Assembly: GCA_024643985.1 (NCBI GenBank)
Contig: JAHELW010000004.1
Coordinates: forward strand, 1-53,952
Length of the DNA stretch: 53,952 nt
Reading direction: 5' to 3'
From: Myxococcales bacterium
Lineage (GTDB): Bacteria > Myxococcota_A > Polyangia > Polyangiales > Houyiibacteriaceae
This document shows positions 16,446 to 25,319 of this stretch, in pieces. Under the pieces are notes generated by a model, which saw only the letters and a list, made by a program, of their open reading frames with translations, made no database searches and was not told the DNA's origin. The translations under genes were made by a program, and so were the position numbers. How positions within the stretch are numbered: the stretch's first letter is position 1; each line of letters opens with the position of its first letter.

Positions 16446-17945
16446 ATGTCAGGGCGCGACTTTCTGCACGCTGCGTTCCACGACCCGCGCACCCATGCGT
16501 ATCGAGTCGTCGAATCGACCGTTTGGGCTTTGATCCTCTCGTCGATTGCGCTTCTCGTCGCCGAGCCCTTCTTCGAAGAGGGCTCTCGCGGCGACCTGAT
16601 GCTTCAAAAGATCGATCGCGTAATCCTCTGGCTCTTTGCCATCGAGGTGAGCACGCGAATCCTGACCTTCCGTCCACCCGAGCTCGAGGTCTTCAACAAG
16701 CCCCCACTCGGCCGTCTTCGAAGCGAGATTTTCTCGCGAATTCGTTTTGCACTGACTCCGATGATGCTCGTCGACATCTTGACGGTCTTGGCGTTGGTGC
16801 CCGCCCTTCGCGGCCTTCGCGCGTTGCGTCTCTTGCGCCTCCTTCGAACGGCCAAGCTGTTTCGCTATGCCAATCCCTTCCAGGGGCTCACGCACGCGTT
16901 CGAAGAAGACCGGCTGCTGTTCACCTTTGCGTTCTCGGTGCTTGGAAGCGAAACGATCCTCGGCGGGCTGAGCCTCTACCTCGTCGAGCGCAACTACAAT
17001 CCGGAGATCAGCAGTCTCGGCGACGGCCTCTGGTGGGCGCTCGTGACGATTACGACGGTCGGGTTTGGCGACATCACCCCGATCACCAATGTCGGCCGTT
17101 TCATCGGCGGGGCCATGATGATTGGCGGTCTATTCACGTTGGCGTTGTTTGCGGGCATCGTCGGTCATAGCCTGCTCAACGCAGTCTTGAGCATTCGAGA
17201 GGAGCAATTCCGAATGAGCGGTTACGTCAATCACATCGTCGTGTGCGGGTACGAGATGGGGAGCGGCATGTTGCTCGACGTGCTCGGCAGCGAGATCGAC
17301 GTCCAGGAGCAGCGCGTGGTCCTGTTCGGTCCCTACGAAAGGCCCCGAGGCCTACGGCCCCAGTTCATGTGGGTGCAGGGCGACCCCACCAAAGAAAGCG
17401 AGCTCGACAAGGCGCGTATCACCCACGCGTCGACCGTCATCGTCACGGGGTCGCGTCGCGTCGTGCCTCAACAGGCCGACGCGACGACCATTCTCACCGT
17501 CTTCACCATTCGGTCGGCGCTCAAGAAGAGCCCTGCGGCCGCGAAGAGAAAACGACCGATTCGCATCATCGCCGAGGTGCTCGACTCCGAGAACGTGCAG
17601 CACGCGCGGACCGCCGGTAGCGACGAGGTCATCGAGACCAGGCGCGTCGGCTACTCGCTTCTCGCGCACGCGGTCGTCTATCCGGGCGTTGCCGACGCCA
17701 CGAGCCGAATGGTGTTCGATGGACACCAGAACCTCTACGTAGGCTACCTCCCCGAGACCATCGACACGCCGCTCACGTTCGAAAAGCTCAGTCAACACCT
17801 CCGCGCCGCGACCGGCTGTCTCGTCATTGGATATCGGGACCCCGAAACCGGAAAGGAGCAGGTCAACCCGCGGGGCGATGCCGTCGTCACGCCGGACATG
17901 GAGGTCTTGTACCTCTCTTCCGAGCCAAGTCTGAAGGGCCCGTGA
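16446..17945 (+). CDS. voltage-gated-like potassium channel with RCK/TrkA-N domain
   Basis: A 499-residue inner-membrane channel. The N-terminal half has about six membrane helices; an S4-like segment carries regularly spaced arginines (RGLRALRLLRLLRTAKLFR, about 120-138), and the pore loop contains the selectivity filter TVGFGD in WALVTITTVGFGDITP (about 198-213). The cytoplasmic part begins with HIVVCGYEMGSG, an RCK/TrkA-N Rossmann nucleotide fold, and extends to a TrkA-C-like end. It should conduct K+ and be gated by a cytoplasmic ligand and possibly voltage. Its stop overlaps the next start (GTGA), tying it translationally to the second YkgJ-type gene. Confidence 0.92.
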   Translation: MSGRDFLHAAFHDPRTHAYRVVESTVWALILSSIALLVAEPFFEEGSRGDLMLQKIDRVILWLFAIEVSTRILTFRPPELEVFNKPPLGRLRSEIFSRIRFALTPMMLVDILTVLALVPALRGLRALRLLRLLRTAKLFRYANPFQGLTHAFEEDRLLFTFAFSVLGSETILGGLSLYLVERNYNPEISSLGDGLWWALVTITTVGFGDITPITNVGRFIGGAMMIGGLFTLALFAGIVGHSLLNAVLSIREEQFRMSGYVNHIVVCGYEMGSGMLLDVLGSEIDVQEQRVVLFGPYERPRGLRPQFMWVQGDPTKESELDKARITHASTVIVTGSRRVVPQQADATTILTVFTIRSALKKSPAAAKRKRPIRIIAEVLDSENVQHARTAGSDEVIETRRVGYSLLAHAVVYPGVADATSRMVFDGHQNLYVGYLPETIDTPLTFEKLSQHLRAATGCLVIGYRDPETGKEQVNPRGDAVVTPDMEVLYLSSEPSLKGP

Positions 17946-18973
17946 AAGGCCGCGCACGAAGAGAGCCGTTGTTGATTCGTCCGGGCGCGCGCTTCGAGTG
18001 TGTCGGCGACGGTCTTTGTTGCAGCGACATCCACGCGGTCGGCGCGCTGACCGACGACGACTGCGAAATGCTCGCGATGATTTCGGAAGACGCGATCGAT
18101 CGGCACGAGGAAGAAGAGGCCGCGGTCATGATGATGCGTAGCGACACCGGCCGCTGCGTCTTTTGGAGCGAGGCGGGGTGCGCGATTCATGCGAGGCTCG
18201 GCGCGAACATGAAGCCCACGCCGTGCATTCAGTTCCCCTACGCGTTGACCGCAACGCCGGCCGGCGGGCGCGTCTCGACGCAGCACCGGTGCACGTGCCG
18301 GACCCTGGGTCCGCTGCCTCCGATCACGGAGGATTCGGCGCGTCCGTGCCTGCTCGATGCGAACGGCGAGCTCAAGATGGAGCACGTCGTGCTCGACGAA
18401 GTCCCATGGACCGCGACGGAAAAGATTCCATTCGCGGAGTACCAGGCGCGTGAGGCTCCACTCCTCGATGCCTTGATCGCGGGCCGCGGGCTCAAGAATG
18501 CGCTCGACGCGGAGCCGTTTCCCGCGCTCGAGGGCACGACATGGGATGCGGTGGTCGAAGAGCTTCTCGACTTTCGGGGACCCTCCCGCGCCGCGACGGC
18601 CTCGCGATGGTTCGGCGAAGCCCTCGGCTTCTTGGTCGAAAGGCGCGAGCGAACCGAGCAGGGTCGCCCATGGGCCGACGCCTTCGAGCATGCGGGCGCA
18701 CGCATCGTCGAGCCCGTGTCTCCCAACCGTGTGTTCGGAGACTGGTTGGCTGACGAGCTATGGTCGATGAGGTGGACTCACTATGGAAGCCTCGCTCGTG
18801 CTCGAGCCGAGTGGGCGACGCGGCTTGCCGTCGCGCGCCGCATCGCCGGCTGGCTCGACGTCAGCACCCCGAAACGGGACAACATCGCCGCCGCCGAGGC
18901 CGTGATGATCGTAGACGTGATCGGCACGACCGACCCGTGGGACAAGGTGCAACGGGCAATGACGGAGGCCTAA
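17942..18973 (+). CDS. YkgJ-type cysteine-cluster protein (paralogue 2)
   Basis: A 343-residue homologue of the protein at 7397-8431. Shared features in the same order are RPGAR, CVGDGLCCSDIHAVG, a Cys in GRCVF, CAIHARLGA, a Cys before the FPY segment, CTCRTLGPLP, DAEPFPALEG and FGDWLADELWSMRW. The conserved cysteine set probably binds zinc or an Fe-S cluster. GTG 17942 overlaps the channel stop by 4 bases, so it is co-translated with the channel. The stop codons of this gene and of the convergent acyl-CoA dehydrogenase share two bases (18970-18973). Function unknown; having two diverged copies 10 kb apart is notable. Confidence 0.85.
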   Translation: MKGRARREPLLIRPGARFECVGDGLCCSDIHAVGALTDDDCEMLAMISEDAIDRHEEEEAAVMMMRSDTGRCVFWSEAGCAIHARLGANMKPTPCIQFPYALTATPAGGRVSTQHRCTCRTLGPLPPITEDSARPCLLDANGELKMEHVVLDEVPWTATEKIPFAEYQAREAPLLDALIAGRGLKNALDAEPFPALEGTTWDAVVEELLDFRGPSRAATASRWFGEALGFLVERRERTEQGRPWADAFEHAGARIVEPVSPNRVFGDWLADELWSMRWTHYGSLARARAEWATRLAVARRIAGWLDVSTPKRDNIAAAEAVMIVDVIGTTDPWDKVQRAMTEA

Positions 18974-20148
18974 AAGCCCATGATCTTGGCCACCGCGTAG
19001 CGCATGACCTCGGTGGCGCCGCCTCCGATGCGGAACAGGCGGGCGTCGCGCCAGGCGCGCGCGACCCAGAGGTCTTCGAGATATCCCATGCCTCCATGGA
19101 ACTGCATGCACTGGTCCATGATCTCGGCGGTCACGTCGCCGACATACGCTTTGGCCATCGATACGATCCGGGTCGTTTCCATCGATAGCATGCCGTGGCT
19201 CACGTACTTATCTTCGTTGTACGCCGCGCACGCGTTGTAGGTGAGCGCCTTGGCAGCCTCGTATTTCGTGTAGAGGTCGACGAACTTCTGCTGCCAGTAC
19301 TCGCGCTTGATGAGAGGCTTGCCAAACGCAACGCGCTCGCGCCCGTACTGTACCGACCGGTCTAGCGCCAGCTTTGCTCCTTCGAGCCCGCTGACGCAGC
19401 CGACCAGGCGCTCGGACTGGAAGTTCTGCATCAAGTACACGAAGCCCATCCCCTCTTGCCCGACCAGGTATCGACGGGGAACGCGCACGTCCTCGAAAAA
19501 GAGCTCGGCCGTGTCGCTCGCCCAGTTCCCAGCTTTTTCGAGCTTCTTCGAGACGCTGAAGCCCTTGACGTCGGTCGGGCAAACGATGATCGAGATTCCG
19601 CTGTGGCCCGCCTCGGGGTCGGTCTTGACCATCAGCGTGACGAAGTCCGCGCGCGTGCCGTTCGTGATGTAGGTCTTCGATCCGTTGATGACGTAGTCGT
19701 CCCCTACCTTCCGTGCAGTGGTACGAAGCCCTGCGACGTCGGAGCCGGCCCCGGGCTCGCTCACCCCGAGCGCGGCAACCTTGTCGCCGCGAATTGCCGG
19801 AGCGAGGAACTCGTCCTTGACCTCCTTGGAGCCGAGGTCGTTGAGCACCGGGGTCGCCATGTCGGCCTGGACGAGCAGACCCATCGTCACTCCCGCGGAG
19901 CCGCAGCGCGTCAGCTCTTCCGACTTCACCACGCTCATCCAGAAGTCGCCGCCGCCGCCGCCGACGTCTTCGGGGTAGTGCGCACCGAGGATCCCAAGCT
20001 CGCCGGCTCGCTTGAACACCGAGCTCGGGAAGAGCTTCTCTTCTTCCCACTGGTCGACCTTGGGAGCGAGCTCGCTTTCGGCGAAGGTTCGGACCTGCTG
20101 ACGAAAGATCTGATGTTCTTCCTTGAAGGGCTGAAAAGTGGACGTCAT
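18970..20148 (-). CDS. acyl-CoA dehydrogenase
   Basis: A 392-residue FAD-dependent acyl-CoA dehydrogenase catalysing alpha,beta-dehydrogenation of acyl-CoA with electrons going to ETF. Visible signatures are SEPGAGSD near 130, KTYITNGTRADF and FHGGMGY near the C-terminus. At the C-terminal position where short- and medium-chain enzymes have the catalytic YEGT glutamate, this one has IGGGATE. Instead Glu246 in SERLV sits where isovaleryl- and long-chain enzymes keep their catalytic base, so the substrate may be branched or long-chain. A perfect operator-like palindrome (20171-20184) precedes the start. The nearby EMR-type oxidoreductase is a plausible electron acceptor via ETF. Confidence 0.93.
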   Translation of the reverse strand: MTSTFQPFKEEHQIFRQQVRTFAESELAPKVDQWEEEKLFPSSVFKRAGELGILGAHYPEDVGGGGGDFWMSVVKSEELTRCGSAGVTMGLLVQADMATPVLNDLGSKEVKDEFLAPAIRGDKVAALGVSEPGAGSDVAGLRTTARKVGDDYVINGSKTYITNGTRADFVTLMVKTDPEAGHSGISIIVCPTDVKGFSVSKKLEKAGNWASDTAELFFEDVRVPRRYLVGQEGMGFVYLMQNFQSERLVGCVSGLEGAKLALDRSVQYGRERVAFGKPLIKREYWQQKFVDLYTKYEAAKALTYNACAAYNEDKYVSHGMLSMETTRIVSMAKAYVGDVTAEIMDQCMQFHGGMGYLEDLWVARAWRDARLFRIGGGATEVMRYAVAKIMGF

Positions 20149-20170
20149 GAGCAGCCTCGCTTTAGAAATG

Positions 20171-20184
20171 AATGAACGTTCATT
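20171..20184 (-). promoter_or_regulatory. TetR-type operator palindrome upstream of the acyl-CoA dehydrogenase
   Basis: AATGAACGTTCATT is a perfect 14-base palindrome 22 bases before the ATG of the dehydrogenase gene. It resembles operators of TetR/AcrR-type fatty-acid regulators, which typically read TGAAC/GTTCA. No TetR gene is in the window, so the regulator would act in trans. Confidence 0.6.
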
Positions 20185-20238
20185 TAGTCGGAAGGCGCGG
20201 AAAACGCAAGCCCACAGCGCCCGACACCGCGAAAAAGC

Positions 20239-21183
20239 CTAGCGGTTGGCCTGCCCGGCGGGGTCCGCCGGCTGCTCGAGGACGATCGCCTCGATTCGCT
20301 CCGGATGGACCTCGGGCTTCACCTCTTGGCGCAACTTCACGATCAGCTCTTCGAGAGCGCCTTCGCGTTCCGTCCGCCAGAGCTTTCGCCGAATCAGACC
20401 ACTTGCCTTGTCCAAGGTTTGAATCCGCTCCGGGCGAATGCCAGTCAGCTCCAAGACGCTCCACTTGCCGTCTCCGAGGTCGAGCGGCTCGCTCACGTCT
20501 CCGGTCTTTTTCATGGAGAAGGCCGCTTTCGCGAGCGTGGCGTCGACGGTCCCGCTCGCCTCGCGCCCGACGACCGAGCCGTCGGCCGTGAAGTAGAGCA
20601 GGTCTCCCCCTCGGACTTTCGTCTCGCTGTCGAGACTGCGCTCTTTCGCGAGCGCTCGAAAGCTCTTGCCTCCTTCGCTTCCGAGTAGCTCCAGGATCTC
20701 CTGCGCGTCCGCTTCGCTCCCAACCAGAATGTGCCGCGCGCGGCGCATCTCCGGACGCCGGAACTCTTCGGCGTTCTCGCGATAGTATTCGGCGACCTCT
20801 TCGTCCGGCACGTCGTCGGGCGTGACCGTCTCCTCGAAGTCCTTGCGAACGAAAACCTTGACCAAGGTCTGATTGACGAAGCGCTGAACCGCCGGGTCGT
20901 CCCCGTAGCCGAGCTTGTCAGCGCCTTGGTAAAACAGCTCGTTCTTCACCTGCGCGTCAGCGAGCTGGCGAAGGGCGCTGAGCTCCTCGAAGCGCTTGCG
21001 CGCGTACGGCGAGCGTCTCGTGACCAGGTCCTCGAGCTCCCCGACGGTGATCGTGGCGCTGCCTATGGTGGCAAAGACCTTCGCGCGGCGCGCTTCGTCC
21101 GCGCCGGGTGGGTTCTTTTCGGCGAGCGCATGCATCACAAAGGCGCTCGCAAACACGAGGGAAAGCACCAGCGTTCGTCGCAT
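20239..21183 (-). CDS. exported PpiC/parvulin-type peptidyl-prolyl isomerase
   Basis: A 314-residue SurA/PpiC-like folding factor. The N-terminus is a cleavable signal peptide (about 1-22, RRTLVLSLVFASAFVMHALA). An N-terminal helical chaperone-like part is followed by a parvulin domain from about 135: RRARHILVGSEADAQ, then GGDLLYFTADG and KTGDVSEPLDLGDGKWSVLEL. Such proteins isomerise prolyl bonds in outer-membrane proteins in the periplasm. ATG 21183 fits the signal peptide; an in-frame GTG at 21201 adds six residues. It follows the hydrolase gene by 33 bases in the rseP-thiO group, suggesting a partly envelope-directed operon. Confidence 0.88.
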   Translation of the reverse strand: MRRTLVLSLVFASAFVMHALAEKNPPGADEARRAKVFATIGSATITVGELEDLVTRRSPYARKRFEELSALRQLADAQVKNELFYQGADKLGYGDDPAVQRFVNQTLVKVFVRKDFEETVTPDDVPDEEVAEYYRENAEEFRRPEMRRARHILVGSEADAQEILELLGSEGGKSFRALAKERSLDSETKVRGGDLLYFTADGSVVGREASGTVDATLAKAAFSMKKTGDVSEPLDLGDGKWSVLELTGIRPERIQTLDKASGLIRRKLWRTEREGALEELIVKLRQEVKPEVHPERIEAIVLEQPADPAGQANR

Positions 21184-21216
21184 GGGCCGGCAGCGTTTCA
21201 CGGCGCTATCGGGTGG

Positions 21217-22077
21217 TCAAGCGGCGTGCTCGGCGAAAAACGCGGTGAGCTCCGCGGCCAGCCGATCGGGCTCGAACCAGTGGATCATGTGGCCGACGCC
21301 TGCGATTTCGACGAAGCGACGATTGCGGATGTGGGCGACCCGCTCCTGCTCGTCCTTCAGGCGAAAGCCCCGCTCGCCCGCCACGACCAGCGTCGGAGTG
21401 ACGATCGCGTCGAGCAGCTCGCAAAACGCGGCCGCGCGAAAGGGCCGGGGCGCCCAGGTCTTGTGAAGCGGGTCGAAGGTCCACTGAATGCCCCCATCGA
21501 CTTTCTTCGTGCTCTTGCCGACTAGACGAAGGCCCAGCTCTTCGGGCAGCTCGGGGTTCTGGACACGCATTCGCGTCAACGCCGCTCGCGCATCCGGGAT
21601 GGGCCTCACGTGCTTGCGCCGAGCCTTCTCGACGCCGTCGAGCCATGCGCGCAGGCGCTTGGCGGGGTCGCGCGGCTCCATCTCCGGTGGCCCGATGCCT
21701 TCAACGAGGGTTAGCGTTCGAAGCTTTTCGGGCCGGGCCGCAGCGAACATCACGCTTGCCGATCCGCCCATCGAATGGCCGACGAGGTGGACCGGAGCAT
21801 CGCTCAGCTGCGGCAGGAGCTCGTCGAGGTCGAGGACGTAGTCCGGGAAGTGATAGTAGCCGCCGCGCCCGATCCACTCGGTCTGCCCGTGACCGCGCCA
21901 GTCGAAAGACGCGACGCCGTGTCCGGCTTCGACGAGCTTTGTCGCCACGGCGTCGAAGCTCCACGCGATGTCCAAGAAACCATGACAGAGCACGACGTCG
22001 ACCGGCCGGCTCCCCCATCGAATCACGTGGTGCGCAAGCCCGTTGGCGGTCAGCGTCTGCTCAGACGCGCCCGTCAT
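21217..22077 (-). CDS. alpha/beta-hydrolase
   Basis: A 286-residue soluble alpha/beta-hydrolase. Visible features are the oxyanion region LCHGFLD near 30, a DWRGHG element, the nucleophile elbow GHSMGG (Ser near 101), an acidic residue in the VAGERG region and the catalytic His in GVGHMIHW near 263. Substrate cannot be told from sequence; esterase or lactonase activity is likely. The ATG overlaps the thiO stop by four bases (22074-22077), so the genes are translationally coupled. It has no signal peptide. Confidence 0.88.
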   Translation of the reverse strand: MTGASEQTLTANGLAHHVIRWGSRPVDVVLCHGFLDIAWSFDAVATKLVEAGHGVASFDWRGHGQTEWIGRGGYYHFPDYVLDLDELLPQLSDAPVHLVGHSMGGSASVMFAAARPEKLRTLTLVEGIGPPEMEPRDPAKRLRAWLDGVEKARRKHVRPIPDARAALTRMRVQNPELPEELGLRLVGKSTKKVDGGIQWTFDPLHKTWAPRPFRAAAFCELLDAIVTPTLVVAGERGFRLKDEQERVAHIRNRRFVEIAGVGHMIHWFEPDRLAAELTAFFAEHAA

Positions 22078-23189
22078 GCACCCTGCTCCTCGAACCTCCG
22101 CGGCGAGAGCGCCTGGGCCTCCCGCGACGCGACCTCGCCCGACATCGCCGCAGCGACGAGCTCGGCGGTGAGCGGTGCGAGCAGAATGCCGTTTCGGTAG
22201 TGGCCACTCGCGACGAAAAGTCCCTCGATGTGCGTCTCTCCGACGAGCGGGAGCCCATCCGGAGTCCCGGGGCGAAAGCTCGACCAGTGCGACTCGATCG
22301 ACGCGGTCGAAAGGCTCGGCGCGATGCGCGTCGCTTTGCCGATGACGTCGGCCATCCCCCCGAACGTCGTACCACGCTGGAAGCCCACTCGCTCCATCGT
22401 CGAGCCGCAGAGCACGCGGCCGTCCGGGCGAGTCACCACGTAGCCGCCCGCGCCGAACACGACGCGGCGGAAAAGAGGCGGGCGCGTTTGGGTCGTCACC
22501 ATCTGGCCGCGCACGGGAAAAATCGTCTCCGTATCGTATGGGAGGCCCGGAATCAGCGTCGTCCAGCTCCCCGCCGCCACGACCACGCGGTCGCCGTCGA
22601 GGGCCTCGTCCGTGAGCTGAACGCCGCGCACGCGTCTTCCAGTCGCGTTGACCGCACGCACGGTCGAGCCGGTACGAAACGTCACGCCCTCCCGCTCGGC
22701 GCCGAGTGCGACGGCCGAAAGGAGCTTCTTCGGCTCGACCTGTCCGTCCTCGGGAATGCTGAGCGCACCGAGGGCCTCGCGATTACAGGCCGGCTCTTCG
22801 CGGACCAGCGTCTCGGCGCTCCACCGATCGGCGCGCACCCCTTGAACCCGCAAGCGCTCCGCCTGCTCGTCGAGCTCCGCTAGCTCGGCCTCGCCGAACG
22901 CCACCTTGAGGACGCCGCACCGCCGAAAACCGACGTCGATGCCGAACTGCTCGTCGAGCTCCTCGGCGAGCGTGGCGTGGAGCTCCCGGCTCCGACGGCC
23001 CAACTGAAGCGCGAGCGCATCGTCGAACGATTCGACCGCTGGTCCGAGAATGCCTGCGGCCGCCGACGAGGCCTCGGCGCCGGGGATGCTGCGCTCGAGG
23101 ACCGTGACGCGTGCGCCGTCCTTGGCGAGCCGGTAGGCCACACTGCAGCCCATGAGACCTCCGCCGACGACGATCACATCGCGATGCAT
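22074..23189 (-). CDS. thiO: glycine oxidase ThiO-type FAD-dependent amine oxidase
   Basis: A 371-residue FAD enzyme. It begins with the dinucleotide-binding motif VIVVGGGLMGCSVAYRLA and ends with the DAO-type block GHYRNGILLAPLTAEL, which is typical of ThiO. ThiO oxidises glycine to iminoglycine for the thiazole ring of thiamine. Internal segments GILGPAVE near 46, and WSSFRPGTPDGLPLVGE, also fit. No other thiamine gene is adjacent, so the alternative is another D-amino-acid oxidase of the same family. It lies 38 bases after rseP and overlaps the hydrolase gene. Confidence 0.85.
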   Translation of the reverse strand: MHRDVIVVGGGLMGCSVAYRLAKDGARVTVLERSIPGAEASSAAAGILGPAVESFDDALALQLGRRSRELHATLAEELDEQFGIDVGFRRCGVLKVAFGEAELAELDEQAERLRVQGVRADRWSAETLVREEPACNREALGALSIPEDGQVEPKKLLSAVALGAEREGVTFRTGSTVRAVNATGRRVRGVQLTDEALDGDRVVVAAGSWTTLIPGLPYDTETIFPVRGQMVTTQTRPPLFRRVVFGAGGYVVTRPDGRVLCGSTMERVGFQRGTTFGGMADVIGKATRIAPSLSTASIESHWSSFRPGTPDGLPLVGETHIEGLFVASGHYRNGILLAPLTAELVAAAMSGEVASREAQALSPRRFEEQGA

Positions 23190-23227
23190 CGCGGGAAGCT
23201 ACCCGGTCTCGGTCGCGGAGCAAGCCC

Positions 23228-24280
23228 TCAACCGAAGATGTCTCGGTACGTCACCAAGATCATCACGCCGAGCAGAAACACGATTCCAAACGCGTGAACC
23301 GCCATCTCGAACTGCTCGTTTGCACGCCGACGAGTGACCGCCTCGTACCCGAGGAAGATCAGTCGGCCCCCATCGAGTGCGGGAAAGGGAAGCAGGTTGA
23401 ACATGCCGAGCGCCACCGAAATGAACATGAGAATCCAGAGAAACGCAGGCAGCCCCGCCTGCGCCGCCTCCGCGACCATCTTGCCCATCATGACGGGCCC
23501 ACCGATCCCCTCGGTGCTCCGACGTTTGACCATTTCGGCGAGGCCGTTCAGCTGCGCCATGGTCATTTGATAGGGAAGCACCACGGAAAGCTTCGCGGAA
23601 TCCCACACGCCGAGCTCCTCGTAGAGCCGGATCATCTTTGCACCGACCCCGATCTGTCCCCGGCCGCCCCGGTCGAGCGGAACGATGACGATTGGCGGCA
23701 GGGCCTCGCCGTTTCGCTCGATCACGTATTCGGTCGGTTCTCCGGCCCGGGGCGCGGTCGCGTCGATCAGCTCCGAGACGTTGGCGATCGGCTGCCCGTT
23801 CGCCATGACGATCACGTCACCTTCTTCGAGGCCAGCTCCCGCTGCCGGCGAGTCCGGCACGACGTGTCCGACCTGCATGGGCTCAGCCGGCTGCATCGGG
23901 GGCAGGTTATCGGTGACTCCGAGGCCAAACACGATGGCCGAGGCGGTCAGGTAGTTGGCGATCGGACCTGCCGCGATGGTCGTGACCCGTGCAAAAAGGC
24001 TCTTGTTCGGATACAGCTCAGGGTCGTCTGGGTCGACTTCCTCGTTGGGATTCATCCCTGCGATCTGCACGTAGGCGAGAAAGGGAATCGCTGCGACTTG
24101 AAAAACGGTCGGGCTGCCCTTCGGCTGATATCGAAAGAGGGTCGGCCCGAAGCCGATGCTGTAGCGCAGCACGCGCATTCCAAACGCACGGGCTGCGAGA
24201 TAGTGACCCCCCTCGTGGATGATGATCAGAATCGATAGGGCAGCGACGGTGATAAGGACCTTGAAAAGCGTGCTCTCCAC
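23228..24280 (-). CDS. rseP: site-2 zinc metalloprotease RseP
   Basis: A 350-residue intramembrane protease. It has the zinc motif HEGGH (about 22-26) in the first membrane helix, one PDZ domain (about 115-195, with GLEEGDVIVMANGQPI), and the second active-site motif NLLPFPALDGGRL near 300. It should cleave membrane-bound anti-sigma factors or other type II membrane proteins within the membrane. Typical Escherichia RseP has two PDZ domains and about 450 residues; this shorter one-PDZ form is common outside gammaproteobacteria. It leads the group rseP-thiO-hydrolase-PpiC. Confidence 0.93.
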   Translation of the reverse strand: MESTLFKVLITVAALSILIIIHEGGHYLAARAFGMRVLRYSIGFGPTLFRYQPKGSPTVFQVAAIPFLAYVQIAGMNPNEEVDPDDPELYPNKSLFARVTTIAAGPIANYLTASAIVFGLGVTDNLPPMQPAEPMQVGHVVPDSPAAGAGLEEGDVIVMANGQPIANVSELIDATAPRAGEPTEYVIERNGEALPPIVIVPLDRGGRGQIGVGAKMIRLYEELGVWDSAKLSVVLPYQMTMAQLNGLAEMVKRRSTEGIGGPVMMGKMVAEAAQAGLPAFLWILMFISVALGMFNLLPFPALDGGRLIFLGYEAVTRRRANEQFEMAVHAFGIVFLLGVMILVTYRDIFG

Positions 24281-24482
24281 GCCCCCAGCATAACGCTCCG
24301 ATCCGACCCGTCGAGGCAGCTCGAGCCCCGGATCCGCCCCGAAAACCGTCTAGTCAGACTGGATCCCTACATTTCGCGGGGTCTTGGCACATCCGAAAAA
24401 AGTGGCTGTTTTTGCGAAACACTATCGCAGTCCGGGGAGGTTTTGCGTACTATCCCGGCCACCTGGCGAACAGGGGTAGGTT

Positions 24483-25310
24483 GTGCCGAAACATCATCAA
24501 CGATTCAATTCCATTCTCCGTCGCATTGCGACGGTTCTCGCATGCACGCTGGCCCTCGCTCTTTGGGCCCCCCCGACGGCCGCTGCCCAGGACGCCTTTA
24601 GCTGCATCGAGGAGCTGAGCGACGACGAGGTCCGTTACCGGATCCGCTACATCGAAGACAAGCTCCAGGACGGGAAGAAGCACGCGACTCGATGGCGGTA
24701 CACCTGGATGGGCCTTTGGCTCGCCGGAGGCGCCGGGATGACCTACGCGGCGGTGCGCGCGGCGCAGGGCCAGAACGACTGCCCGCCCGGCACGGAAGGC
24801 CAGTTCTGCCGCGACAACAACGGGGCGAACAGGTTTGGCTGGGCCTATCTCGCGGCGGGCGCATATTTCGTCGGGCTCTCGCACGCGATCCTGCCCGCCC
24901 CGGGGGTTTGGGGCGCCAAGCGCATCCGCAAGCAGGACGACAGCTCGGAGGCCGCGCGGCGGGCCAAGCTCGAGTACGCGACGAACACCTTGAAAAAGGC
25001 GTCCGGTGTCCAGAGCCTCAACGCGGGCGCCCTCGCCCCGGTGGGTGGTCTCATCTACGGAGTCGTTGGCGGCACGATCAAAGCGACCCAGTGGCCGGGT
25101 CAAAGCCGTGGCCTCACCGCGGGGATGTACGTTGCCCCTCCGATTCTTCTCGGTTTGCAGGCCGCGACGGCGCCGCGGGAAGGCGTGATGGCCTACGAGG
25201 CCTATCGTGGCATCGCCTGCTCGAGCAAGTACTACGACCGGCACGAGGAAGGTCCCGAGTTCGACTTCAGCGTCAACCCGGGCGGCGGCAGCTTCCGCGT
25301 CAGGTTCTGA
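24483..25310 (+). CDS. exported multi-pass hypothetical membrane protein
   Basis: A 275-residue protein that I do not recognise. It begins at GTG 24483 with a signal peptide (basic start, ATVLACTLALALWAPP, Ala-Ala-Ala-Gln cleavage region near 35). The mature part has hydrophobic glycine-rich segments at about 75-95, 120-140, 185-205 and 210-230, and paired cysteines (DCPPGTEGQFC). The final stretch FSVNPGGGSFRVRF ends in Phe, typical of an outer-membrane beta strand, though the rest looks helical. It is isolated, divergent from rseP over 202 bases and convergent with glmU. GGGGTAGG precedes the start. Confidence 0.7.
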   Translation: MPKHHQRFNSILRRIATVLACTLALALWAPPTAAAQDAFSCIEELSDDEVRYRIRYIEDKLQDGKKHATRWRYTWMGLWLAGGAGMTYAAVRAAQGQNDCPPGTEGQFCRDNNGANRFGWAYLAAGAYFVGLSHAILPAPGVWGAKRIRKQDDSSEAARRAKLEYATNTLKKASGVQSLNAGALAPVGGLIYGVVGGTIKATQWPGQSRGLTAGMYVAPPILLGLQAATAPREGVMAYEAYRGIACSSKYYDRHEEGPEFDFSVNPGGGSFRVRF

Positions 25311-25319
25311 CGGCCGCGG

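Noticed and set aside
21645-22883. 412-residue plus-strand open frame opposite the hydrolase and thiO
   Set aside because: Arg/Ala-rich low-complexity translation with no motif; both minus-strand genes have full catalytic motifs.
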